In this document: piece after piece, positions 34,131-42,005 of the stretch
Position numbering within the stretch: the first letter of the stretch is position 1
Layout of the letters: the number at the start of each line of letters is the position of its first letter
Source: an uncultured bacterium
Lineage (GTDB): Bacteria > Vulcanimicrobiota > CADAWZ01
Length of the DNA stretch: 64,000 bases
Direction: 5' to 3'
NCBI GenBank assembly: GCA_902790465.1
Contig: CADASF010000009.1
Span: 1-64,000 of the forward strand
Program-made: the position numbers and the translations under genes
Notes under the pieces: generated by a model
Seen by the model: only the letters and a program-made list of their open reading frames with translations
Told to the model about the DNA's origin: nothing
Databases searched by the model: none

Positions 34131-37100
34131 ATGCTAAAAGGTATGACAAACCTTTATCCTATTGAAAAAACTGTTTGTTTTGAGCTTCGTCCAATAGGTA
34201 ATACTCTTGAACATTTTTACAAAAATGAAATTATTGAAAAAGCTCAAAATAGATCAGATGAATTTAGAGAGATAAAACATTTAATAGATCCTATACATAA
34301 AGAGATAATAGAAGAATGTTTTCAAGAGTTATCGGAAAACTCTGAATTTACAAGACTTCTTGAAAAATATGAATTCAAGCCACATGTTATAAATTCAAAA
34401 AAGCCACTTCCAAGAGACAAAAAGCTTATAGAAGAAAATATATATAACAAAAAGGAAATTGTTGAAATAGTAAAAGATACTTTTAGACATAACCCAAAAT
34501 ATAAATTGATATTTTCCGACAAAAAAATAGATATGTTGAAAGAATATTATAAAGATGATTGTGAAAAATTTGAATTAATTTCACATTTTGAAGAATTTGC
34601 TTCATATTTTGAGAAATATGACATAAAACTTAAAAATATATATGGATGTGAAGGCAAAATTTCAAATACATGTAAATCAATATTAAATAGACTCATAACA
34701 GATAATCTTCCAATTTTTTATTTCAATACAAAAAAAAATATATTGACAAAAGTAAAATTTTCTGCAAGTTTTGAAAATGTAAAATATATTGATAAATTTG
34801 CTTCTTATTTTTCTATATCAGGAATAGAAAAATACAATAAAATTATTGGAAATATAAATGATGCAGTAAATAAATTAAATCAAAAGGGAAAAAAATATTC
34901 ATATTTAGGAAAAATGAAAGATATTTTCGATTTAGACCAATATTCAGATATTGTGAAAAAAATATCTGACGATAAAGAATTGGTTGAAATAATCAACATA
35001 TTTATAGATGGTCAGGATATCGAAGAACTCAAAAATACTTTTTCTAATTTAAATGACAAATATAATTTAAAAAAAATATTTGTAAGAAGAGGAAAAGAAC
35101 TTGATGATCTTCTAAAAAGAATAGATTTTAAGGGAAGAGCAAGGCTTACTACATCTTATGTAAATTTATTCTATATAGATAGTATAAATAGAAATAAAGT
35201 TAAAATTTATGAGGCTATTTCCGTTAAAATAAATGAACTTGTTGATGATTATATCAAAAAATATGAAGATGTAAAATATATTCTAACTGCTAAATATGAT
35301 AGTGGAACTAAGATATTAGGGCAGAATGATAAAAATATAGCAAAGATAAAAGAATTGTTAGAATCTATAAAAGCAATATATGATTTTGTTTCAATATTTA
35401 TTCCTAAAAAAGCAGAAAACAGAGATAATATAGACTACGAAAAAGTAAATTTTGATATTTACAATAAAATAAATTTTGAAAGACTTTCAATAATCAACCA
35501 GATTTTTAATCATTTTAAAGATTATTTTACATTGAAGAATTTTTCAACAAAGAAAATAAGATTGAATTTCAATGTAGAACAATTATTAAATACTTGGGAT
35601 ATAGATAAAATAGATGAAACACTTGGAACAATACTTTTAAAAGAAGAAGAGGAAAAAACAAAATATTATCTTGGCATTCTCAATAGCTCAAACTATTCTA
35701 AATTTGAATACACAGATGTAAAAGAAAACAATTATAGGCAAATGATATATACATCACAATCTGAAGAAGAAAAGAATAAAAATTATAAAATATCATTCAA
35801 ATATATAAACTCTGCAAAAATAGATGAGATGGTAGAAAAAGATGAGATGTATCTATTCCAAATCTATAATAAAGATTTTTCAAGTTATTCAAACGGGAAT
35901 TATAAACTTAACACAATGTATTGGAATAATATTTTTGATAGTAATAATATCGAAAATATTATTTTCAATATAGCTGGTGGAGCAACAATTTTCTTTAGAG
36001 CAAAAAGTCTTGAGAGAAGAGAGACTCACAAACAAGGCGAAGTTTTGTCAAATAAAAACAAAGATAATCAAAAAACAACAAGTATTTTTAGCTATCCATT
36101 GATAAAAAACAAAAGATATACCGAAGACAAAATAAAACTTCATGTTCCTATTGAAATTAACTGCAATTCAAAAAATTTGAATCAGAGAAAGTTAAATTAT
36201 AGAGTAAATAAAAATATTCAAAACCTGAAAGAAGTAAATATAATAGGCATAAGCAGAGGCACAAATGATCTTTTATATGCAACTGTTATAAATTCCAAGG
36301 GCGAAATTATCGAACAGACTTCTTTAGGTAAAATAAAAAATGTTGTATTTGACAAGTCAATAAATGCAACCAGAGAAATAATTTCAGACTATAATAAAAT
36401 CATTGATACAAAAGAAAAAGAAAGAGAAAATGCAAATAACAGAAATAAAACAGGCGAAGAATTGAATCTTGAGAAGAGTATTAAAGACATCAAAAATGGT
36501 TATATTAGTCAAGCTGTAAATGTTATTGCAAATCTTGTCAAAAAATATAATGCAATCATTGTTTTTGAGGATTTAAATGACAAAAAATCTGAAAAAATAG
36601 AATCAAAGATAGAAAAATCAATATATCGTAATATTCAAAATGCCGTTATAACAAAATTGAGTTACCTTGTAGACAAAAAGAAAAAAGACAAATTTGCGGA
36701 AGGCTCAATATTAAATGGCTATCAGTTGACATATTATTGCGAACAAGATTTAGTTGAAAAACAAGAAGATTCAGAAGAAAAACAAAATGGAATCGTATTC
36801 TATGTTTCAACATATATGACAACAAATATAGACCCAAAAACTGGATTTGTAAATTGTTTTTCTGTCAGTCTTCCAAAATCTATCGATGGAGTGAAAGATT
36901 TCTTAGAAAAATTTAAAGAAATCAAATTCAACACAAAAGAAGGCTACTATGAATTTGTTGTAAACTATGAAAACATTAGTAAATATACAAGATATTTTAT
37001 AGGTGAAAAACTTTCAAAAAAAGAATGGGTTATTTGCTCTTATGGTGACAGAATTGAAGAAAGTAAAGATATAAATACAGGAAAAACAAAATATAAAAAA

Positions 37101-37574
37101 ATAGACCTAACAAAAGAATTTAAATGTCTTTTTGAGAAATTTAATATTGGACAAGGTAAAAAACTTAAAACCAATATTATAAAATTTCTTGAAAATTTGG
37201 ATTTAGGTAGTGGATTACAGGCTAAAATTAAGGGAACGAATAGATTTATAAATAAACAAAGTATTCAACAAGAAGAATTTTGTAGGGAATTTATGCGACT
37301 TTTTGCATTAATATTAAAGTTACAGAATTCAGATGGCAAAGAAAGTTATATAATATCCCCTGTAAAAGATAGTGATGGAAAATTTTTTGATTCAAGAAAG
37401 CATAATGAATATTCTTCTATAGTGCCAGAAAATGAAATTTCAAATTCTGCTTATAATATTGCAAGAAAAGGATTGTTAATCATCAATAGAATTAAAAAAA
37501 CAAAAGAACTTGAAAGAATCGATCTAAATTTAAGAGACGAATATTGGCTCAATTTTGTACAAAACAATAATTAG
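34131..37574 (+). CDS. cas12a: Nuclease-dead Cas12a homologue lacking most of the PAM-interacting domain
   Basis: The intact 1147-residue protein starts with the Cas12a WED-I signature (MTNLYPIEKTVCFELRPIG) and matches Cas12a to its end (family usually about 1200-1300). Approximate layout: REC 26-470, WED-II 474-520, remnant PI region 520-560, WED-III 562-700, RuvC-I at 702, bridge helix 735-775, RuvC-II at 805, Nuc about 930-1085, RuvC-III at 1090. Against LbCas12a from memory: RuvC-I Asp832 is Ser708 (IIGISRGTNDLLY), RuvC-II Glu925 is Glu813 (IIVFEDLN), Nuc Arg1138 is Gln1065 (LKLQNS), and RuvC-III Asp1180 is Ile1103 (NEISNSAYNIARKG). Between KYYLGIL (511) and FQIYNKDF (576) about 85 residues of the PI domain, including the PAM-reading Lys loop, are absent. 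The crRNA-processing residues are retained: His633, Lys642 and Lys659, spaced exactly as FnCas12a His843/Lys852/Lys869. Ribosome site aagggga precedes ATG 34131. Confidence 0.95.
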   Translation: MLKGMTNLYPIEKTVCFELRPIGNTLEHFYKNEIIEKAQNRSDEFREIKHLIDPIHKEIIEECFQELSENSEFTRLLEKYEFKPHVINSKKPLPRDKKLIEENIYNKKEIVEIVKDTFRHNPKYKLIFSDKKIDMLKEYYKDDCEKFELISHFEEFASYFEKYDIKLKNIYGCEGKISNTCKSILNRLITDNLPIFYFNTKKNILTKVKFSASFENVKYIDKFASYFSISGIEKYNKIIGNINDAVNKLNQKGKKYSYLGKMKDIFDLDQYSDIVKKISDDKELVEIINIFIDGQDIEELKNTFSNLNDKYNLKKIFVRRGKELDDLLKRIDFKGRARLTTSYVNLFYIDSINRNKVKIYEAISVKINELVDDYIKKYEDVKYILTAKYDSGTKILGQNDKNIAKIKELLESIKAIYDFVSIFIPKKAENRDNIDYEKVNFDIYNKINFERLSIINQIFNHFKDYFTLKNFSTKKIRLNFNVEQLLNTWDIDKIDETLGTILLKEEEEKTKYYLGILNSSNYSKFEYTDVKENNYRQMIYTSQSEEEKNKNYKISFKYINSAKIDEMVEKDEMYLFQIYNKDFSSYSNGNYKLNTMYWNNIFDSNNIENIIFNIAGGATIFFRAKSLERRETHKQGEVLSNKNKDNQKTTSIFSYPLIKNKRYTEDKIKLHVPIEINCNSKNLNQRKLNYRVNKNIQNLKEVNIIGISRGTNDLLYATVINSKGEIIEQTSLGKIKNVVFDKSINATREIISDYNKIIDTKEKERENANNRNKTGEELNLEKSIKDIKNGYISQAVNVIANLVKKYNAIIVFEDLNDKKSEKIESKIEKSIYRNIQNAVITKLSYLVDKKKKDKFAEGSILNGYQLTYYCEQDLVEKQEDSEEKQNGIVFYVSTYMTTNIDPKTGFVNCFSVSLPKSIDGVKDFLEKFKEIKFNTKEGYYEFVVNYENISKYTRYFIGEKLSKKEWVICSYGDRIEESKDINTGKTKYKKIDLTKEFKCLFEKFNIGQGKKLKTNIIKFLENLDLGSGLQAKIKGTNRFINKQSIQQEEFCREFMRLFALILKLQNSDGKESYIISPVKDSDGKFFDSRKHNEYSSIVPENEISNSAYNIARKGLLIINRIKKTKELERIDLNLRDEYWLNFVQNNN

Positions 37575-37602
37575 AGTATTTGAAAATATGGTATTCATGT
37601 TA

Positions 37603-37640
37603 TAAAAAGGTTGTGGTTATTTAATCACAGCCCCTTTTTG
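37603..37640 (+). terminator. Terminator after the Cas12a-like gene
   Basis: A hairpin of aaaaaggttgtgg and the facing cacagccccttttt sits 29 bp past the stop codon and ends in T5. The gene therefore looks like a single-gene unit on its downstream side. Confidence 0.8.
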
Positions 37641-37753
37641 TTATTATTAGTTGTTTTTATATTATATTTTTGTTAAATACTATTGATAAAATATATGTAA
37701 TTTGCATTTATTTAGTTGATAATTGCAAAAGAAAAATAAAAAATCAATTATTT

Positions 37754-37801
37754 AGAGTGTGTGTAGAAATTTATGTAAAAATTTTTACACGCTCTTTTTT
37801 T
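37754..37801 (+). terminator. Second hairpin with T-tail
   Basis: The arm agagtgtgtgta pairs (with G-U pairs) with tacacgctct, followed by T7. The stretch 37641-37753 between the two hairpins contains no supported gene; a 63-codon frame across this hairpin has no start signal. Confidence 0.7.
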
Positions 37802-37855
37802 ATTGGTTGTAGAAAATTAGGGCTATTTTGTTTTATGCCCTTTAGTTACTTTAAG

Positions 37856-37908
37856 CAGTAAATTTTTTTTTCTAAATTTAAAAAATAATTATTAACTTGG
37901 AAATTAAA
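37856..37908 (+). repeat. Dispersed upstream element, copy 2, with 21-nt flank repeat
   Basis: The stretch from 37839 to 37896 matches the region upstream of the intact aldo/keto reductase (40793-40853), as expected if the reductase was duplicated with its promoter. At 37888-37908 the sequence attattaacttggaaattaa plus one a is identical to 540-560, left of the CRISPR array. Confidence 0.6.
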
Positions 37909-37961
37909 TATTCAAATTATTTAACTGCCGACTTAATATTATAAAAAGGGAGAGAGTTTTT

Positions 37962-38287
37962 ATGGGATTTTCTGAAGAACAATCAAAAGTAATTTAAAAA
38001 GCACAGGAAGAATTGAAAAAGATTCCTATTATTCCATGCAAACTTGTAATTATTGTGCCAAAGTATGTCCAATGGAAATAGGCATTTCAGGCTCATTTAC
38101 AGCGATGAATTATTTGACATTATATGGTGATCTAAAAGTTGCAAAAGAACAGGGATCTTGGCTTGTTGGAATGCACGGAAGAAAGAAAGCCTCTGAGTGT
38201 GTGAAGTGTGGACAATGTGAAGAAGTTTGTCCACAACACATTAAAATTAGAGATATATTAGAAAAAATTGCTTCAACAATTGGATAG
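37962..38287 (+). pseudogene. Decayed copy of the ferredoxin-type aldo/keto reductase
   Basis: Compared with the intact gene at 40869, this copy keeps the first three codons (MGF), then jumps over most of the catalytic domain to EEQSKVI. It carries a nonsense change (gaa to taa) right after that and a one-base deletion before the first cysteine cluster (atgcaaacttg versus gtacaacttg). The remaining frame from 38036 still encodes most of the C-terminal 4Fe-4S domain. With no catalytic domain and three lesions it cannot make the enzyme. Confidence 0.88.
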
Positions 38288-38300
38288 CAAGAGGTAACTT

Positions 38301-38436
38301 ATTAAATACAGAATTAATAAAAGAACTTAAAAAGGCTTCTGATTGTGTAAAATGTGGACATTGTGATAAAAGATGTCCATTCCATGTAAAGCAAAGTAAG
38401 AAGATGACGGAAATTGCCAATTTTTTTGATAAATAG
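38301..38436 (+). pseudogene. Decayed copy of the second aldo/keto reductase
   Basis: The start aaatacagaattaataaaag matches the first codons of the intact gene at 42006, but the ATG is ATT. The sequence then joins directly to the last segment, KKASDCVKCGHCDKRCPFHV, ending TEIANFFDK. About 90 per cent of the gene is deleted. Its position right after the decayed first reductase mirrors the intact pair, showing that the two-gene block was duplicated. Confidence 0.85.
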
Positions 38437-38466
38437 AAATATGTGAAAAAATTGAAGTGAATAACA

Positions 38467-38500
38467 AAAACTGAGTTGTAAAATACAGCTCAGTTTTTTT
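38467..38500 (+). terminator. Terminator
   Basis: The arms aaaactgagttgta and tacagctcagtttt with a T7 tail follow the decayed reductase pair. Confidence 0.85.
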
Positions 38501-38624
38501 GTTGTTATGATTGCAGAAAGAATATTTTTTATTGCTTTTTTAGTGGTTGTAGTGGTATAATGAAAAAATAGTGGAATTTCGCTCCTAAAATTATTTTGGA
38601 AGAAAAAAATACAGGAAAAAAATC

Positions 38625-40503
38625 ATGAAAAAAGATTTACGAAGTGAGAATGTAAAAAAGATTGCTGAAGATTTTCCGATGTGCATAACGGAGATAAGAG
38701 ACAAGGATGGCAATTTAAAAAAGGTTGTTGATTTTGAGAAGTTCAAAGATTTATTTTTAGATGATATAAGAGACCGAGAAGAGGCTTATGAATTTACTTG
38801 GGCAGGGAAGAGAGAGGCTTTACGAAAGGCTTTTGAATATAATGATAAAATTCTCCGTCCTGTTGTTGAAGATAGTCTCAATTTTTTTGATACCCAAAAT
38901 ATTTATATAGAAGGCGATAACCTTGATGTATTAAGGATTTTGCGGAGATCTTATTTTGAAAAGGTTAAGATGATTTATATCGATCCTCCATACAACACAG
39001 GACACGATTTTATTTATAATGATAATTTCAAAAAATCAAAGGAAGATGAAGAAGAGGAACTCGGACTTTGGGACGAAGAAGACAACATGCTTTTTGAAAA
39101 CAAGGAATCAAACGGCAGATTTCACTCTGATTGGTGTAGCATGATTTATTCTCGCCTTCTTTTGGCACGAGACCTTTTAAGACTAGACGGAGTAATTTTT
39201 ATTTCTATAGATGACAATGAAGTCGCTTCACTTCGTAAAATTTGTGACGAAGTCTTTGGTGAAGATAATTTTATAAATATTATATCGAGAGTTATGAAAA
39301 GTGGAGGGGCAAAAGGTAGATTTTTTTCGCCAAATATGGAATATGTGCTTGTTTATTGTAGAAATATAGAAACTGTTAAAAATTTTAGAGAACCTATTTC
39401 CGAAGAAATTATTAATAAATTATACACTTCTATTGAAGAAGAAGGAGAAAGAAAAGGAGAAAGATATAGACCATTTGGATTATATCAATCTTCATTAGAT
39501 ATAAGACCAAATCAAAGATATTATATAGAATGTCCAGATGGGACTTTAGTAATTCCTCCAGGAGACTCTATGCCTTCAATCAAGAAAGATGGTGCTATGG
39601 TTACTCCTAAGACAAATGATGGTTGTTGGAGATGGAGTAAAGAAAGATATATTGAAGAAAAGAAAAAGGGGAATATAGCTTTTAAAGAATCAAAAGGAGT
39701 TTTAGTAACTTCAGAAGGACAACCTGCAAAATGGAATGTTTATACTAAGATTTGGTTAAAAGATAGACAGGAAGAAGGAATGGTTCCTGTAGATTTAATT
39801 ACTAAGTGGGAAAATCGTATAGGAACTAAAGAATTATCCGAATTAAAAATACCTTTTGAATTTTCTAAACCTTCCGATTTAATAAAATATTTAATAAATA
39901 TTATAGATTCACAACCTAACGACATTATCCTCGACTTCTTTTCTGGTTCTGCAACAACGGCACATGCTGTTATGCAATTAAACGCAGAAGACAACGGAAA
40001 CAGAAAATATATAATGGTACAGATTCCTGAAAAATGCGATGAAAAAAGCGAAGCATACAAAGCAGGGTATAAAAATAACAAATGCAAATATTGATTATGG
40101 ATTTAAAGTTTTTAAAGTTGATTCTTCCAATTTTAAAGAAGAAATCAGCGTTCCTGCAGATGAATTTGATTTTAAAAATTTAGAAAACTGTATCGAGAAT
40201 ATAAAAGAAGATAGAACTTCACTTGATTTAGTTTATCAATGTATTTTAAGTTTGGGAAAAGAACTAACACTGCCTATAAAGACAGAAAATATCGACGGCT
40301 TCACTGTTTATAATTTGGATAATTTTAGTATTATGTGCTGTTTTGATGAAAATATTTCTGATGAAGTTATGAAATATATGGCAGATAAAGAGCCTGAAGC
40401 AGTATATTTTAGAGATAGTTGTTTTAGAGATTCAAGCCATAAATTGAATGTCAAAGAATATTTTAAGGTGATCTCCGAAACTACAAGATTTGAAGATGTA
40501 TAA
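38625..40503 (+). pseudogene. mod: Type III restriction-modification methyltransferase (mod), broken
   Basis: The first frame (38625-40094) is an N6-adenine methyltransferase of the beta class: MIYIDPPYNTGHDF (about residue 117) and LDFFSGSATTAHAVM near its end, in the DPPY-then-FxG order of type III Mod proteins. After KCDEKSEAYKAGYK the frame is lost. A second frame resumes with NANIDYGFKVFKVDSSNFKE and ends in the typical Mod C-terminus (VYFRDSCF ... NVKEYFKVISE, stop 40503). The junction near 40070 lacks the segment that normally joins these parts, so a deletion of tens of codons with a frameshift is the likely cause. No res gene follows. The N-terminal target-recognition part is present. 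It sits between the decayed and intact copies of the reductase pair. Confidence 0.85.
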
Positions 40504-40524
40504 AATATAATTATATAAATTTTC

Positions 40525-40556
40525 AATCCTCTTTCAATCGAAAGGGGATTTTTTTA
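40525..40556 (+). terminator. Terminator after the broken mod gene
   Basis: The stem aatcctctttc / gaaaggggatt around loop aatc is followed by T7. Confidence 0.88.
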
Positions 40557-40868
40557 TAATATTATTTTAAATTCTAATTTTAAGCCTCGCAATGACAAAG
40601 TGGCAGTATACAGGCATATATTGGATAGTTTATAGCAACTTTTTATTTACTTATTTTTTTAAAAATCAAATAGCACAAGGCGTTAATTTATTATTTTCCA
40701 TAAAATAGATATATTAAAACTTTCCGAGCTTCGAGAACTCTTCTTGCCAAAATTGCTGTTTGCAAATCACCTAACACAATTTATTTTCAACCCTGTAGTT
40801 GCTTTAAGCAGGAAAAATTTTTGTCTAAATTAAAGAAATAATTATTACAGGAAAAATGGAGGGGCTTT
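40557..40868. other. Intergenic stretch with repeat fragments
   Basis: There is no supported gene. At about 40584-40598 the string gcctcgcaatgaca matches part of the dispersed repeat. At 40793-40853 lies the third copy of the upstream element (gctttaagcaggaaaaattt ... aaataattatta), directly before the ribosome site of the reductase gene; it probably carries the promoter. Confidence 0.55.
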
Positions 40869-41993
40869 ATGGGATTTTGGGGTGAAGATATAAAGAAATT
40901 TGGATTTGGTTTAATGCGACTTCCCAAGATTGAGGGAACAGAAAAAATTGATGTAGAACAGACAAAAAAAATGGTTGATATGTTTTTAGAGGCTGGATTT
41001 ACATATTTTGATACAGCTTGGGCATATCCTGGTAGTGAAGATGCTATTAGACAGGCTTTGATTGAAAGATATCCAAGAGAAAAATTTAAACTTGCGACAA
41101 AAAATGCTGCTTGGATTGCTTGCAAAAATAGAGAAGACGCAATACGACAATTTGAAACTTCACTAAAGCAGACAGGTGCAGGTTATTTTGATTTTTATCT
41201 TCTTCACAATTTGGGAGAGGGAAGAACTCATTATTTTGATGATTTTGATATGTGGAATTTTGTACTTGAAAAGAAGAAAGAAGGACTTATAAAACATGTT
41301 GGTTTTTCTTTTCATTCAACACCTGAAGAACTTGAAGAGATTTTGAAAGCTCACCCTGAAGCAGAATTTGTACAACTTCAGATAAATTATGCAGACTGGG
41401 ATAATCCAGCCATACAATCAAGAAAAGTATATGAAATGGCTCAAAAATACGGAAAGCCTGTTATTGTAATGGAACCTGTAAAAGGTGGACTTTTGGCAAA
41501 GCCTCCAAAATCTGTTGAAAATGTTCTAAAAGATGCAGAACCAAATTCTTCTTGTGCTTCTTGGGCTATAAGATTTTCTGCAAATCTTGAAGGTGTTATG
41601 GTTGTTTTATCTGGTATGAGTAATATTGAGCAGATGAAAGATAACCTCTCATTTATGAAAGATTTTACTTGTCTTTCTGAAGAACAATCAAAAGTTATTG
41701 AAAAAGCTCAGGAAGAACTCAAAAAGATTCCTATTATTCCTTGTACAACTTGCAATTATTGTGCAAAAGTATGTCCAATGGAGATCGGAATTTCAGGTTC
41801 TTTCACTGCATTAAATTATTTGACATTGTACAATGATTTAAAGGTTGCAAAAGAGCAGGAAGGTTGGCTTGTTGGAATGCACGGAAGAAAAAAAGCATCA
41901 GAATGTATAAAATGTGGTCAATGTGAAGAAGCCTGTCCTCAACATATTAAAATTAGAGATATGCTTGAAGTTGTAACTGCTAAACTTGGATAA
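40869..41993 (+). CDS. Aldo/keto reductase with C-terminal 4Fe-4S ferredoxin domain
   Basis: The 374-residue protein opens with KFGFGLMRLPKIEGTEKIDV, followed by FDTAWAYPGSE (catalytic Asp and Tyr), LATKN (Lys) and YLLHNLGEG (His), as in the AKR family, and SGMSNIEQMKDN in the cofactor half. The C-terminus holds two cysteine clusters, CTTCNYCAKVCPMEIG and CIKCGQCEEACPQHIK, for iron-sulfur centres. Such ferredoxin-linked AKRs are common in anaerobes; the substrate is unknown. Its partner starts 13 bp downstream. A decayed duplicate of both genes lies 2.9 kb upstream. Ribosome site ggagg before ATG 40869. Confidence 0.92.
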   Translation: MGFWGEDIKKFGFGLMRLPKIEGTEKIDVEQTKKMVDMFLEAGFTYFDTAWAYPGSEDAIRQALIERYPREKFKLATKNAAWIACKNREDAIRQFETSLKQTGAGYFDFYLLHNLGEGRTHYFDDFDMWNFVLEKKKEGLIKHVGFSFHSTPEELEEILKAHPEAEFVQLQINYADWDNPAIQSRKVYEMAQKYGKPVIVMEPVKGGLLAKPPKSVENVLKDAEPNSSCASWAIRFSANLEGVMVVLSGMSNIEQMKDNLSFMKDFTCLSEEQSKVIEKAQEELKKIPIIPCTTCNYCAKVCPMEIGISGSFTALNYLTLYNDLKVAKEQEGWLVGMHGRKKASECIKCGQCEEACPQHIKIRDMLEVVTAKLG

Positions 41994-42005
41994 ATGGGAG
42001 AAATT

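Noticed and set aside
34131-37574. Reading the Cas12a-like gene as a pseudogene
   Set aside because: The frame is complete, with a good ribosome site, a terminator and conserved WED and processing motifs. Losses are limited to catalytic and PAM-contact elements. Decay is still possible but less likely.
34131-37574. Assignment to Cas12a2 or another RNA-activated nuclease
   Set aside because: Those proteins keep the RuvC triad. Here two acidic residues are replaced, so RuvC-based collateral cleavage is not expected.
37670-37861. 63-codon frame after the Cas12a gene
   Set aside because: It spans a strong terminator hairpin (37754-37801) and lacks a ribosome-binding site.
37575-37961. A second array or guide-like repeat next to the Cas12a gene
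   Set aside because: I looked for the CCTAC...GTAGG stem around 33997-34130 and 37575-37961 and found only terminators and the upstream element.
40039-40503. Separate gene for the second mod frame
   Set aside because: Its content is the C-terminal part of a type III Mod protein; it overlaps the first frame and has no own start, so it is part of the broken gene.
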